This document shows positions 34,195 through 42,922 of a stretch of DNA of 64,000 bases, piece by piece (the stretch's first letter is position 1; each line of letters starts with the position of its first letter). The notes beneath the pieces are model-generated. The model was not told the origin of the DNA. It searched no databases and worked only from the letters and a program-made list of their open reading frames with translations. A program made the translations under genes and the position numbers. The DNA is from Devosia lacusdianchii (GTDB lineage: Bacteria; Pseudomonadota; Alphaproteobacteria; Rhizobiales; Devosiaceae): positions 3,038,001 through 3,102,000 of the forward strand of contig NZ_CP092483.1 in NCBI RefSeq assembly GCF_022429625.1, given 5' to 3'.

Positions 34195-34698
34195 CTAGGT
34201 CTTCTTGGGAGTTTCCTCGTCCGCATCAGCACCGACGACCTGATGCGCGAACGCCCGCAAGGCCGCCAGCACGATCACCGCCAGCAGCGCCACACCAAAC
34301 GCTATGATGTAATAGCCCAGCGATGTCGCTACCCCGACCGCGCCGGCCAGCCACATGCCCGCTCCCGTCGTGATGCCCTGCACCGTGCCACCGCTCTTGA
34401 AGATGGCGCCTGCGCCCAGAAACGCGATGCCGGCGGTGACCGCCTCGACGGCGCGGATCGGATCGGCCTTGGCGCCGCTATCGGGTCCAATCGTATGAAA
34501 AATCTCGAAGGCGAGGATGGTGAACAAGGCGGCCGCGACCGACACGAGAATATGCGTCCGCAATCCGGCCTCTGCCGTGCTCCACTCGCGCTCGAAGCCG
34601 ATCATGGCGCCAAGCACGGCCGCAATCAGCAGGCGAATAGCAATGATATGCTGGGGGAGATAGGTCTGGACGAAGCCAAACTCGTTGCCGATATCCAT
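34195..34698 (-). CDS. MgtC/SapB family membrane protein
   Basis: 167 aa with four to five hydrophobic helices. The core signature RLLIAAVLGAMIGFEREW (about 22-39), LRTHILVSVAAAL and GIAFLGAGAIFKSG are typical of MgtC/SapB. It lacks the cytoplasmic ACT-like domain of Salmonella MgtC, so it is the short form. Role in magnesium or phosphate homeostasis, or F-ATPase control, is known for virulence members only; here it is unproven. Convergent with the receiver gene. Confidence 0.92.
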   Translation of the reverse strand: MDIGNEFGFVQTYLPQHIIAIRLLIAAVLGAMIGFEREWSTAEAGLRTHILVSVAAALFTILAFEIFHTIGPDSGAKADPIRAVEAVTAGIAFLGAGAIFKSGGTVQGITTGAGMWLAGAVGVATSLGYYIIAFGVALLAVIVLAALRAFAHQVVGADADEETPKKT

Positions 34699-34842
34699 GG
34701 CGGACTTTCCGGATTTGTGACGCTAGCATGACAACCTGCCAAAGCCCGCCTGGTTCCCGGTCATCACCTTCAGCCCGAGGCAGTACGGCGACCGAGCCGA
34801 CGCGGCATGGCGGGGGGCTTTCACATGGAGCGCTTCATATGC

Positions 34843-34947
34843 GCGGTGTCACCCCGGCGAAGGCCGGGTCCATCTTGAGGTCCATCAGCGTTCACCGGCC
34901 GTGGAGTCATCTCAGGATGGATTCCGGCCTCCGCCGGAATGACGCCA
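34843..34947. repeat. Palindromic repeat, family C
   Basis: Left arm GGTGTCACCCCGGCGAAGGC... and right arm ...CCTCCGCCGGAATGACGCC pair imperfectly around about 45 bp. It resembles the element at 9465. A further hairpin-like CCCCCTTGATGGGGGG (about 34968-34983), of the family at 57346, follows directly. Confidence 0.75.
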
Positions 34948-34999
34948 CAAGAGTGGAGAGATACGTCCCCCTTGATGGGGGGCTAGAAGGGGGTTGGCC

Positions 35000-35785
35000 T
35001 TAAACCGTCTTGAGCCACCCGCCATCGACGAAATAGGTCGAGCCGGTGGAGTAGCTGGCCTTGTCCGAACACATGAAAACGAAGAAGTTCGCCAGCTCTT
35101 CCGGCGTGGCGAAACGCTTCATGCCGCCGGCCTCGTTGGCCACGCCTTGCAGATGGGCCTCCCAGCCGCCCTCGCCGGCAATCTGCTTGGCGGTCTTGAC
35201 CCAGTCGGGCGTGAGGATAAGACCCGGATTGATGGTATTGACCCGGATGTTGTCGCCCACGACCTCATTGGCGAGGGTCTTGGAGAACATCATCAGCGCC
35301 GCCTTGGTGGTGTTGTAGATCGGCTCATACCAAAGCGGCTGCACCGCACAGATCGAGGCATTGTGAAGGATCACGCCACCGCCCCGCGTCTTCATGGCCG
35401 GCACCAGACCGCGCGCCAGACGCACCGCGGCCATCACGTGAAGATCCCAGTAGTATTGCCACTTGCCATCATCCGCCTCGGCAATGGTCTCGTTGGAACC
35501 CGTGCCGGCATTGTTGATGAGGATATCCGCGCCGCCAAAAGCTTGTTTGGTCCCCTGGATGACCGAGGCACATCCTTCGGCGGTCGCAACATCGGCGGCA
35601 ATGGCCGTGGCGATGATGCCAAACCTCTGCGCCACCTGGACCGCCGCGTCGTCGCCGCGCTCCTTGTTGCGGCCAACCAGCACCAGATTGACGCCCTCGG
35701 CCGCCAGTCCCTCGGCCACGGCCAATCCGATGCCCACCGTGCCGCCGGTAATGACGGCGGTTTTGTCGCGCAGGTTCAGGTCCAT
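35000..35785 (-). CDS. Short-chain dehydrogenase/reductase
   Basis: 261 aa classical SDR. NAD(P) motif TGGTVGIG is at 13-20; NNAG at 91-94; catalytic Ser144, Tyr157 and Lys161 (YNTTK). Likely oxidises a sugar or polyol, considering its position downstream of a zinc polyol dehydrogenase and a sugar transporter. Two adjacent ATGs (35788 and 35785) follow AGGAG; the second has better spacing. It is the last gene of a run that begins with the polyol dehydrogenase. Coenzyme preference is not clear: Val-Gly-Arg after beta-2 (residues 37-39) suggests NADP. Confidence 0.92.
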   Translation of the reverse strand: MDLNLRDKTAVITGGTVGIGLAVAEGLAAEGVNLVLVGRNKERGDDAAVQVAQRFGIIATAIAADVATAEGCASVIQGTKQAFGGADILINNAGTGSNETIAEADDGKWQYYWDLHVMAAVRLARGLVPAMKTRGGGVILHNASICAVQPLWYEPIYNTTKAALMMFSKTLANEVVGDNIRVNTINPGLILTPDWVKTAKQIAGEGGWEAHLQGVANEAGGMKRFATPEELANFFVFMCSDKASYSTGSTYFVDGGWLKTV

Positions 35786-35794
35786 CATTGTCTC

Positions 35795-36091
35795 CTAGTC
35801 GCTAACGGTCAGATCGATATCCAGATTGCCCGCCGCGCGGGCCTCGGCAAAGACGCCGGCAATTGCGGCGACGGTTTGCCGAACTTCATCATTGACTTCG
35901 GCAATGCCGCCAACCACCAGCGCATAGGGCGGTTGCAGAACGCTATCCTCCGGCGTCCGCAGAATGTCCCACAAAGCATCGAGATTGCGCCCGAAATACT
36001 GCGGCCCGATCGCCGCCTCTATGGCGCGGTAGACGTCATCGCGGCTTTGCCACGACCCGCCATCCAGCACCACGAGGCGAGTTTCAGTCAT
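35795..36091 (-). CDS. Barstar family protein (ribonuclease-inhibitor fold)
   Basis: 98 aa. Matches barstar over most of its length; the central [13 protein letters not shown] (32-44) matches Bacillus barstar's YYGENLDALWDCL, retaining Asp38, Trp41 and Asp42 corresponding to the residues that plug the barnase active site. In Bacillus, barstar neutralises an extracellular-type RNase inside the producer. No barnase-like gene is visible anywhere in the window. It is embedded in a dehydrogenase operon: overlapping the upstream gene by 8 bp and 9 bp before the SDR. Confidence 0.88.
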   Translation of the reverse strand: MTETRLVVLDGGSWQSRDDVYRAIEAAIGPQYFGRNLDALWDILRTPEDSVLQPPYALVVGGIAEVNDEVRQTVAAIAGVFAEARAAGNLDIDLTVSD

Positions 36092-37136
36092 CGCGGTTCA
36101 TGCGGATCTGTAGCTTCACATCGGTTGGCCGCGCCTCGACCGCGCGATCGAAGGCCTTGATTGAGTCCTCAAAGCCAAACGTTTCTGAAATAAGCGGCTT
36201 CAAATCCACCTTGCCCGAGGCAATGAGCGCAATGGCGCGGTCATATTGGTGGGCATAGCGGAACACGCTCTCGATGCGCAGCTCCTTGACCGAGAGGCCG
36301 GCAATATCGATCGCCGTCGGTTCGACCGGCAGCCCCACGATCACGATCGCTCCGCCCGGTCGCGGCAGGTCGGCAATGGTCTTCCAGGCGTGAGGCGAGC
36401 CCGAGCACTCGAACACCACATCAACGCCCCAGCCATCGGTGAGTCGGGCGACCTCCTCGACAATGCTCTTCTCGCGGATATTGACCGGGATCACGCCCTG
36501 ATACTGCGCCGCGATATCAAGCTTGGGCTGGGCGAGATCAGCAACGATGACGCGGGCACACCCCCCCGCCAGGGCCGCCAGCGCCACCATGGTGCCGATC
36601 GGACCGGCCCCGAGCACGAGCGCTGTATCACCGGGCACGATCTTCGCCTTGGTCGCCGCCTGCATGCCCACGGCAAAGGGTTCAACCATCGCGCCTTCGG
36701 CAAAACTTACGTTGTCAGGCAATTTGAAGGTGTAGTTGGCCGGATGAACCACTTCCGGCGTCAACACGCCATGGATCGGCGGGGTCGCCCAGAAGCTCAC
36801 CGCCGGATCGACATTGTACATACCCAGCCGGCTTGCCCGCGAATTGGGGTCGGGAATGCCGGGCTCCATGCAGACGCGATCACCCACCCTAACATGGGTC
36901 ACGCCAGCGCCGACCTCGACCACCGTACCGGCGGCCTCGTGCCCCAGCACCATGGGCGCATTGACCACGAAAGGGCCAATCCTGCCATGGGTATAGTAAT
37001 GCACGTCAGAACCGCAGACGCCGACCGTATGGATGGCGATCTTGACCATGCCCGGACCGACATCGAGCGGCAGGTCGATGTCGCGCAGGGCCAGCTCATG
37101 CTGGCGCTCGAGAACAAGGGCGCGGACTTTGGTCAT
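36084..37136 (-). CDS. Zinc-dependent polyol dehydrogenase (sorbitol/xylitol type MDR)
   Basis: 350 aa. Catalytic zinc ligands Cys41 ([10 protein letters not shown]) and His66-Glu67 (GHEAAG) are present. The lobe that normally holds four Cys for structural zinc (about residues 92-110) reads [18 protein letters not shown], with no Cys. Rossmann motif is GAGPIG. Resembles xylitol/L-iditol 2-dehydrogenases, oxidising polyols to ketoses with NAD. ATG 37136 has AGGG upstream; earlier Mets lack spacing. It overlaps the barstar gene and lies downstream of frcA, separated by an inverted repeat. Confidence 0.9.
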   Translation of the reverse strand: MTKVRALVLERQHELALRDIDLPLDVGPGMVKIAIHTVGVCGSDVHYYTHGRIGPFVVNAPMVLGHEAAGTVVEVGAGVTHVRVGDRVCMEPGIPDPNSRASRLGMYNVDPAVSFWATPPIHGVLTPEVVHPANYTFKLPDNVSFAEGAMVEPFAVGMQAATKAKIVPGDTALVLGAGPIGTMVALAALAGGCARVIVADLAQPKLDIAAQYQGVIPVNIREKSIVEEVARLTDGWGVDVVFECSGSPHAWKTIADLPRPGGAIVIVGLPVEPTAIDIAGLSVKELRIESVFRYAHQYDRAIALIASGKVDLKPLISETFGFEDSIKAFDRAVEARPTDVKLQIRMNRDD

Positions 37137-37205
37137 GGTGGTCATCCCTGGGCATAAGAATGTGAGGCGCTGAGCAAATGCCCAGCCACTGAGCATCAAT
37201 AGCCT

Positions 37206-37288
37206 ACTGCGTCATTCCCGCGAAAGCGGGAATCTCCCTTCAGCACGTCGAACAAGGGAAATTCCCGCTTTCGCGGGAATGACGCAGT
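37206..37288. repeat. Long perfect inverted repeat (28-bp arms), family B
   Basis: Arms 37206-37233 and 37261-37288 are perfectly complementary over 28 bp, beginning ACTGCGTCATTCCCGCGAAA. Pairing extends inward with one mismatch to 35 bp. The loop is about 13-27 nt. It separates the ABC transporter genes from the dehydrogenase operon on the same strand, so it could form a powerful transcript hairpin. Confidence 0.92.
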
Positions 37289-37302
37289 GCATGCAACACA
37301 CC

Positions 37303-38109
37303 CTATGCCCCCGGCGGCTTCATCGCTCCGGTCATGATCGCCACGGCATCGGACATCGAATAGTCCTTGGGATTGATCACGGCGATCCGCTTGCCCAGGC
37401 GGTGGATGTGAATGCGGTCGGCCACTTCGAACACATGCGGCATGTTGTGGCTGATCAGCACGATGGGCAGCCCCCGTCGCTTGACGTCGAGCATCAGCTC
37501 CAGCACGCGCCGGCTTTCCTTGACGCCCAGGGCGGCCGTTGGCTCGTCCATGATGACGACACGTGAACCGAACGCGGCCGCGCGCGCCACGGCAACGCCT
37601 TGCCGTTGACCACCCGACAGGGTTTCCACCGACTGGTTGATGTTCTGGATGGTCATCAAACCCAATTCGCTGAGCTTGGCCCGGGCCATCTTGTTCATGC
37701 CCGAGCGATCCAGCAGCCGGAAGATATTGCCCAGTGGCCCAGGCTTGCGCATCTCGCGACCGAGGAACAGGTTATCGGCAATCGACAGGGCCGGCGACAA
37801 AGCCAGGTTCTGGTAGACCGTCTCGATCCCCGCCAGTCGCGCTTCCATCGGCGATTTGAAATGCACGGGCGAACCGTCGAGCTTGATGGTGCCGGCATCA
37901 GGAATGACGGCGCCGCAGAGGGCCTTGATCAGGGTCGACTTGCCCGCGCCGTTGTCGCCGATGACGGCGAGGATTTCGCCCGGCATCAGGTCGAAGTCGG
38001 CATTGTCGAGCGCCACCACCTTGCCGTAGCGCTTCTGCAGGCCCTGCGCCGACAGGATCGGCTGGGTTCCCGCAATGGGCGTTGCCGTTAGGTTTGCTGC
38101 CTGGCTCAT
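37303..38109 (-). CDS. frcA: Sugar ABC transporter ATP-binding protein, CUT2 single-domain type
   Basis: 268 aa with one ABC domain: Walker A GDNGAGKST near 50-58, signature LSGGQRQGVAVAR near 160-172, Walker B VVIMDEPTA. CUT2 ATPases usually have two fused domains (RbsA, XylG); a single-domain form is the Sinorhizobium FrcA type. It powers import through FrcC. The start at 38109 overlaps the frcC stop by 4 bp. The symbol reflects family resemblance; substrate may be fructose, another sugar or a polyol. Confidence 0.82.
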   Translation of the reverse strand: MSQAANLTATPIAGTQPILSAQGLQKRYGKVVALDNADFDLMPGEILAVIGDNGAGKSTLIKALCGAVIPDAGTIKLDGSPVHFKSPMEARLAGIETVYQNLALSPALSIADNLFLGREMRKPGPLGNIFRLLDRSGMNKMARAKLSELGLMTIQNINQSVETLSGGQRQGVAVARAAAFGSRVVIMDEPTAALGVKESRRVLELMLDVKRRGLPIVLISHNMPHVFEVADRIHIHRLGKRIAVINPKDYSMSDAVAIMTGAMKPPGA

Positions 38110-39182
38110 GCGGAAATCTTCCTGATCCACTGGTCGGTCGTAACCGCGATGATGATGAGCGCGCCCACGGCAAATTCCTGCCAGAGCACATCGACGCCAG
38201 CGAGTGCCAAGCCGTTGCGGAACATGCCCACGATGAGGGCGCCCAGCAGAGTGCCGACTATGGAGCCACGACCCCCGAACAGTGAGGTGCCGCCAATCAC
38301 CACCGCGGTGATGGAGTCGAGGTTGGCCGTCTGGCTGCCCAGCGGCGACACCGCTCCGACACGGCCGATCAGCACCCAGCTCGCCAGCGCACAGATGAAC
38401 CCGGCCAGCGTATAGACGCCGATCAGCGTCCAGGTGGTGTTGATACCGGCCAGGCGCGCCGCCTCGGGATCATCGCCCGTCGCGTAGATATGCCGTCCGA
38501 AGGCGGTGCGATTGAGCACGTACCAGACCGTCGCCGCGATCAGGATCATCACCATCGACCCTGCGGTGAGAATCGCCCCACCGCCCAATGCGACCCTGGC
38601 GCCCATCCATTGCAGCATGGGCGCGATCGCCGCGATATCCTGGCTGCGGATGGTCTCGGAATTGGAGATGAAGATGATCATGGCGCCGTAAATCGACCAG
38701 GTGCCCAGCGTCACAATGAAGGGCGGCAGCTTTACCAGCGCCACCAGCAGGCCATTGATCAACCCGCACAGGATACCGGTGCCAACGCCCAGCACGAAGC
38801 TGATTTCGACCGGGACGCCGGCAACGACCGATAGCCGGCCCATCACGATGGAGGACAGGATCATGATGGCGCCAACCGAAAGGTCGATGCCGGCGGTGAG
38901 AATGATGAGAGTCTGGGCAATGCCGAGCACACCGATGATCGTCACCTGCTGCAGCACCAGCGACAGGTTGAACGGCGCGAAGAATTTCGAACCCGCGGCG
39001 ATCGAAAAGATGATGATGCCGACGATGAGGACGATGAAGGGAATAGCCGTCGGATAGCTATGCAGGAACGACTGGACCTGCCGTATCGGCCCCTTTCGAT
39101 CCTCCTCGAAACTCGCCACGGCCTGGGTCGCGCCGGCCAGGCCCTTCTCAGCGACTGCCGAGCCGCTTGCGTCATCACTCAT
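38106..39182 (-). CDS. frcC: Sugar ABC transporter permease, CUT2 family
   Basis: 358 aa. RbsC-like permease with about 8-10 helices; the N-terminal 45 residues are a polar extension (EEDRKGPIRQ). Conserved GIDLSVGAIM (about 112-121) and the late VVIGGTSLFGGRGSI (about 300-314) are classic for CUT2 permeases. A good GGGAGGAG site precedes ATG 39182. It sits between frcB and frcA. A paired repeat and a perfect hairpin separate it from frcB. Confidence 0.9.
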   Translation of the reverse strand: MSDDASGSAVAEKGLAGATQAVASFEEDRKGPIRQVQSFLHSYPTAIPFIVLIVGIIIFSIAAGSKFFAPFNLSLVLQQVTIIGVLGIAQTLIILTAGIDLSVGAIMILSSIVMGRLSVVAGVPVEISFVLGVGTGILCGLINGLLVALVKLPPFIVTLGTWSIYGAMIIFISNSETIRSQDIAAIAPMLQWMGARVALGGGAILTAGSMVMILIAATVWYVLNRTAFGRHIYATGDDPEAARLAGINTTWTLIGVYTLAGFICALASWVLIGRVGAVSPLGSQTANLDSITAVVIGGTSLFGGRGSIVGTLLGALIVGMFRNGLALAGVDVLWQEFAVGALIIIAVTTDQWIRKISA

Positions 39183-39229
39183 GCAGGTCTCCTCCCAAGG
39201 CGTCGTAACTAGGTCTCTCCACCCCACAG

Positions 39230-39315
39230 ACGTTCCCCCGGAACTTAATCCCGGGGGTCTCTCGCCGCTCGTGCCGGTTTGAGAATGACCCGCGGATCAA
39301 GTCCGCGGGAACGGC
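39230..39315. repeat. Paired palindromic repeat, family A (one arm diverged)
   Basis: Left hairpin CCCCCGG...CCGGGGG (39235-39257) and right hairpin CCCGCGGA-tcaag-TCCGCGGG (39289-39309). The left unit has changed on both arms and stays paired. It lies between frcB and frcC. Confidence 0.82.
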
Positions 39316-39319
39316 TGTC

Positions 39320-39345
39320 GGTGGGAAACGTATGAGTTTCCCACC
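39320..39345 (-). terminator. Hairpin directly after frcB
   Basis: Perfect 10-bp stem GGTGGGAAAC / GTTTCCCACC, 7 bp past the frcB stop. Stem-loops here commonly stabilise the binding-protein message or attenuate readthrough into the permease gene. It lacks a T tract, so partial attenuation is more likely than full termination. Confidence 0.65.
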
Positions 39346-39352
39346 AGTCAGC

Positions 39353-40381
39353 TTAGCCCCAGCAGAGCTCTGCCCCCTTGGTGGTGTCGATGGATTCGAC
39401 GCCCGCTACCGGCTTGTCGGTTACCAGGGCCGCGCCGGTGTCGAAGAAATCGAGACCTTCAGTAACGGCGGGCTTTTCGCCCGTGTCGGCGAACTTCTTG
39501 ATCGCTTCCATCGCCATGGAGGCCATCAGCAGCGGATATTGCTGGCTGGTCGCGCCGATGACGCCGTCCTTGACGTTGGCGACGCCCGGGCAACCGCCGT
39601 CAACCGAGACGATCAGCACCGAACCGTCATCACGGCCAGCGGCCTTGAGCGCCTCATAGGCACCGGCGGCGGCGGGTTCGTTGATTGTGTAGACCACATT
39701 GATGTCAGGGCATTTCTGCATCAGTGTTTCCATGGCGGTACGACCACCGTCTTCGGCACCGCCGGTCATTTCATGGCCGCAGATACGGGCGTCGTCTTCG
39801 TCCCCGTATTTGTTGGGGTCCTTCACGTCGATGCCAAAACCTTCCATGAAGCCCTGGTCGCGCAGATAGTCGACGGTCGGCTGGTTCACGGCCAGATCGA
39901 GCATGGCGATCTTGGCATTGGCAGCGGCGTCACCCAGCGAGCCAGCGGCCCACTGCCCGATCAGGCGTCCGGCCTGGCGGTTGTCGGTGGCAAAGGTCGC
40001 GTCGGCCGCGTCGATCGGATCGAGCGGGGTATCGAGCACGATCACCAGCAGCCCGGCATCGCGCGCCTGCTGGATGGTCGGCACAATAGCGCTGGAGTCG
40101 GACGGCACAATGGCGAAGCCCTTGGCGCCCGAAGCGATCAGGTTTTCGATTGCGGCGATCTGGCTGTCATTATCGCCGTCGAACTTGCCGGCGAATGTCT
40201 GCAGGGTGATGCCCAGCTCATCGGCCTTGGCCTGGGCGCCCTCACGCATCTTGACGAAGAAGGGATTGCCTTCCGTCTTGGTGATGAGGCCGACAATGAC
40301 CTCCTGAGCATAGGCGGCAGTGCCGCACATCATGCCCAGCATCACGGCCCCAGCGGCCGCGATCTTCAAGAACTTACCCAT
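39353..40381 (-). CDS. frcB: Sugar-binding periplasmic protein of CUT2 ABC transporter
   Basis: 342 aa. Sec signal peptide of about 25 residues ([18 protein letters not shown]..., cleaved after AYA). The mature protein is a peripla_BP_4-type sugar binder ([19 protein letters not shown], then [23 protein letters not shown]), close in style to Sinorhizobium FrcB. Captures the sugar for FrcC/FrcA. First gene of the transporter operon and divergent from the ROK regulator. A ribosome site, GGGAGGGATACATCG, precedes ATG. Confidence 0.88.
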   Translation of the reverse strand: MGKFLKIAAAGAVMLGMMCGTAAYAQEVIVGLITKTEGNPFFVKMREGAQAKADELGITLQTFAGKFDGDNDSQIAAIENLIASGAKGFAIVPSDSSAIVPTIQQARDAGLLVIVLDTPLDPIDAADATFATDNRQAGRLIGQWAAGSLGDAAANAKIAMLDLAVNQPTVDYLRDQGFMEGFGIDVKDPNKYGDEDDARICGHEMTGGAEDGGRTAMETLMQKCPDINVVYTINEPAAAGAYEALKAAGRDDGSVLIVSVDGGCPGVANVKDGVIGATSQQYPLLMASMAMEAIKKFADTGEKPAVTEGLDFFDTGAALVTDKPVAGVESIDTTKGAELCWG

Positions 40382-40515
40382 CGATGTATCCCTCCCAAGG
40401 ATTTTGCTTCGACCCGCGCAGCCGGCTCTGCCGGTCTCTCTTGGGCCATCACGAGGCCGGGTGCGGTACCTCCCCTACCCGGTCATGGCGGTCATAAAAG
40501 GCGATCCAAATGGCC

Positions 40516-40554
40516 CTGTCAATAAGTTTGTCCAATTGATTTATTAATTGACAG
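40516..40554. promoter_or_regulatory. Candidate operators between frcB and the ROK regulator
   Basis: Inverted repeat CTGTCAAT (40516-40523) / ATTGACAG (40547-40554) around an AT-rich core lies in the divergent promoter region (40382-40688). Further palindromes are TCGATgaaATCGA (40600-40612) and ATTGCAAT (40612-40619). The ROK protein is the obvious ligand, by inference. The rest of this 307-bp gap shows no gene. Confidence 0.55.
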
Positions 40555-40688
40555 AGCCGCGCTCATGACGTCAGCTAGCGGCAGGGAGCATTGCACAAGT
40601 CGATGAAATCGATTGCAATTTTGCGCATCTTGCCGCCTATGGCTGATCCCGCAAGGGGTTGTCGCCGTTAACGCAGGGGGCGTTGTTG

Positions 40689-41903
40689 ATGGTCAGGACA
40701 GAGGGACGCACCAGCTCGGACGATCTGAGCCGCGGCACTAATCAGACGGGCGTTCGGCTTTACAACGAACGGCTCGTGCTGTCCCTTATTCGCCGTCACG
40801 GCAGCCTGCCCAAGGCCGATATCGCGCGGCGCACGGGGCTCTCCCCGCAAACCATTTCCACCATTGCCAATGCGCTCGAAGCCGACGGGCTGATCACCCG
40901 GCTCGACCCGCTGCGCGGCAAGGTCGGCCAGCCGCTGGTGCCCTACGCGCTCAATCCGCGTGGTGCCTTCTTTCTCGGCCTCAAGGTCGGCCGTCGTAGT
41001 TCCGACGTGGTGCTGATGGATTTTGCCGGCACCGTGCTTGGCCGTATCCACGAGCCGCACCCCTACCCAACGCCACAAGTCATGCTCGCGCTTGCCCGGC
41101 GCGGCATCGAGGAATTGCCGGGCGCCCTCAGCGTGGTAGAACGCGACCGTGTCGCCGGCTTCGGCATTGCCTCGCCGTTCGAACTCTGGAACTGGGCCGC
41201 GCAGCTTGGCGCTCCTGTGGACGTGCTCGAGGCCTGGCGAGAGGCCAATATCCGCGCCGACATCGCCGCGATCAGCCCCTGGCCGGTTTATTTCCACAAT
41301 GACGGCACCGCCGCTTGCGCCGCCGAACTGGTGCTGGGCAATGGCCAGCATGGAGAGGATTTTCTCTACGTTTTCCTCGGCTCGTTCATCGGCGGCGGCG
41401 CCGTGCTCAACGGACACCTGTTTCCGGGCCGAACCGGTTATGGCGGCGCCATCGGCCCCCTGCCCGTCCCTACCGCCGACGGTGGCTTCGAGCAGATTCT
41501 GCGCAGCGCATCGATCTACGTGCTGGCCGACAAGCTGAGTGCCGCCGGCGTCGATCCGGCGGTGCTCTGGCGCGATCCGAGTGACTGGGGTGACCTGGGC
41601 CGGCCGCTGGACGACTGGATCGCCCAAGCGGCCAGGAGCCTGGCGGTCGCGGTCGTGAGCGCAGTGTCGATTATCGACTTCCGCACCATCGTCATCGACG
41701 GTGCGTTCCCGGTCTCGGTGCGTCGCGCTCTGGTGCATGCGACGCGCATCGCCGTGACCGAGTTTGATCTTCAGGGCCTGGCACCCTTTGGCGTGTCGGA
41801 AGGAACGATCGGCTTCGGCGCCCGCGAAGTCGGCGGTGCGTGCCTGCCGCTCCTCGCCAATTTCACCCAGGACCGCGAAGTGCTGTTCAAGGAGAACGGC
41901 TGA
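40689..41903 (+). CDS. ROK family transcriptional regulator
   Basis: 404 aa. N-terminal winged helix (about 29-70: LVLSLIRRHGSLPKADIARR, TGLSPQTISTIANALEADG) precedes a ROK/glucokinase-like domain. The region that normally contains the ROK zinc motif (CX(n)GCxE) reads IGPLPVPTADGGFEQILR without the cysteines, so zinc binding there is lost. It probably represses or activates the divergent frcBCA genes in response to the imported sugar. Start 40689 rather than 40659 because AGGGGGCG lies upstream. Confidence 0.88.
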   Translation: MVRTEGRTSSDDLSRGTNQTGVRLYNERLVLSLIRRHGSLPKADIARRTGLSPQTISTIANALEADGLITRLDPLRGKVGQPLVPYALNPRGAFFLGLKVGRRSSDVVLMDFAGTVLGRIHEPHPYPTPQVMLALARRGIEELPGALSVVERDRVAGFGIASPFELWNWAAQLGAPVDVLEAWREANIRADIAAISPWPVYFHNDGTAACAAELVLGNGQHGEDFLYVFLGSFIGGGAVLNGHLFPGRTGYGGAIGPLPVPTADGGFEQILRSASIYVLADKLSAAGVDPAVLWRDPSDWGDLGRPLDDWIAQAARSLAVAVVSAVSIIDFRTIVIDGAFPVSVRRALVHATRIAVTEFDLQGLAPFGVSEGTIGFGAREVGGACLPLLANFTQDREVLFKENG

Positions 41904-41926
41904 TGGGCATGCTGATAATCGGTTCG

Positions 41927-42922
41927 CTAGGCCACTGCGGCCAGGACTACACCCAGACGTTTTTCTCGGGCGAGTAAGCCGGTGCGACCGTTGCCAGCAG
42001 CCTCCCACATCGCCTTGAGCTTGCCCTCGTCGAACAGCTTGAACAGGCATGGCGCGATATAGGACTTCCGGCAGATCACCGGCGTGTTGCGCAGCACGTC
42101 GGCCACGTCACGCGCCACCTGCGCCATTTGCCGCCGCCGCGCCGATTCCGATCCGCCGGCGTCGAGCTGAGCCAGAGCCTCGCCAGCCATGGCGCTAGCA
42201 TGGAGCGTGCGGAAATCCTTGGCCGCAATGTCGACTCCCGCGAGGTCGCGCAGGTAGGCATTGATACTGCCCGTCTTGATCGGGCGCGCCTTACCTGCCT
42301 CGTCACGATAGACGAGCAGCCGCTTGCCCGGCAGGGTCTTGATCCGCGCCACCGCGTCAGCGAGCTTCTTGTCATTGAGGCAGTATTCGGCCCGCTTGCC
42401 GCCCTTCGCGTCGAAGGCCATGCAGACCTCGTCACCGGCCACCCGCACGTCGCGCGCGTAAAGCGTGCCGGCACCGCGGGTGCCGCTGCTTTCGAGATAT
42501 TTCTCTCGTCCCACCCGCATCGCGGTCTTGTCGATCAGCGCCACGGCGATGGCCAGCGCCAGTTGGCGACTGCCGGTTTCGGCATGCAGGTCATCGGCGA
42601 CCTTGCGACGCAGCTTGGGCAACACGCCAGTCAGCAGGGCCAGCCGCCGCTGCTTCTTGCCGTCGCGGCGCAATTCCCATTCGGGGTGATAGATATACTG
42701 TTCGCGGCCGGCCTCATCGACGCCCAGCGCCTGGATGTGGGCCTTTTCGTTCGGCGCGATACGCACCTGCCGCCATGCCGGCGGAATGCCCAGTGCCTTG
42801 ATCCGAGCCTTGGTCGCCGCATCGGAGACCGTGCCGCCGTCGCCATCCCGATAGGAAAAGCCGGTTCCCCGGCGCTCGCGCGTCAGCGTTAGTCCAGATC
42901 GATAGATCCTGACCAGTCTCAC
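41927..42922 (-). CDS. DNA topoisomerase IB (poxvirus-like bacterial type)
   Basis: 331 aa. Relaxes supercoils by transient 3'-phosphotyrosyl linkage. Conserved active-site regions are KTAMRVGREKY (about 150-160), KTGSINAYLRDL and the Tyr288 nucleophile within CRKSYIAPCL. Size fits the small bacterial topo IB family. Its ATG overlaps the stop of a 53-aa membrane protein gene by 4 bp. It is convergent with the ROK gene (23-bp gap). Confidence 0.93.
   Translation of the reverse strand: MRLVRIYRSGLTLTRERRGTGFSYRDGDGGTVSDAATKARIKALGIPPAWRQVRIAPNEKAHIQALGVDEAGREQYIYHPEWELRRDGKKQRRLALLTGVLPKLRRKVADDLHAETGSRQLALAIAVALIDKTAMRVGREKYLESSGTRGAGTLYARDVRVAGDEVCMAFDAKGGKRAEYCLNDKKLADAVARIKTLPGKRLLVYRDEAGKARPIKTGSINAYLRDLAGVDIAAKDFRTLHASAMAGEALAQLDAGGSESARRRQMAQVARDVADVLRNTPVICRKSYIAPCLFKLFDEGKLKAMWEAAGNGRTGLLAREKRLGVVLAAVA

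Noticed and set aside
35795..36091. Toxin-antitoxin pair based on the barstar gene
   Set aside because: No barnase-like or other small RNase gene is adjacent; both neighbours are dehydrogenases.
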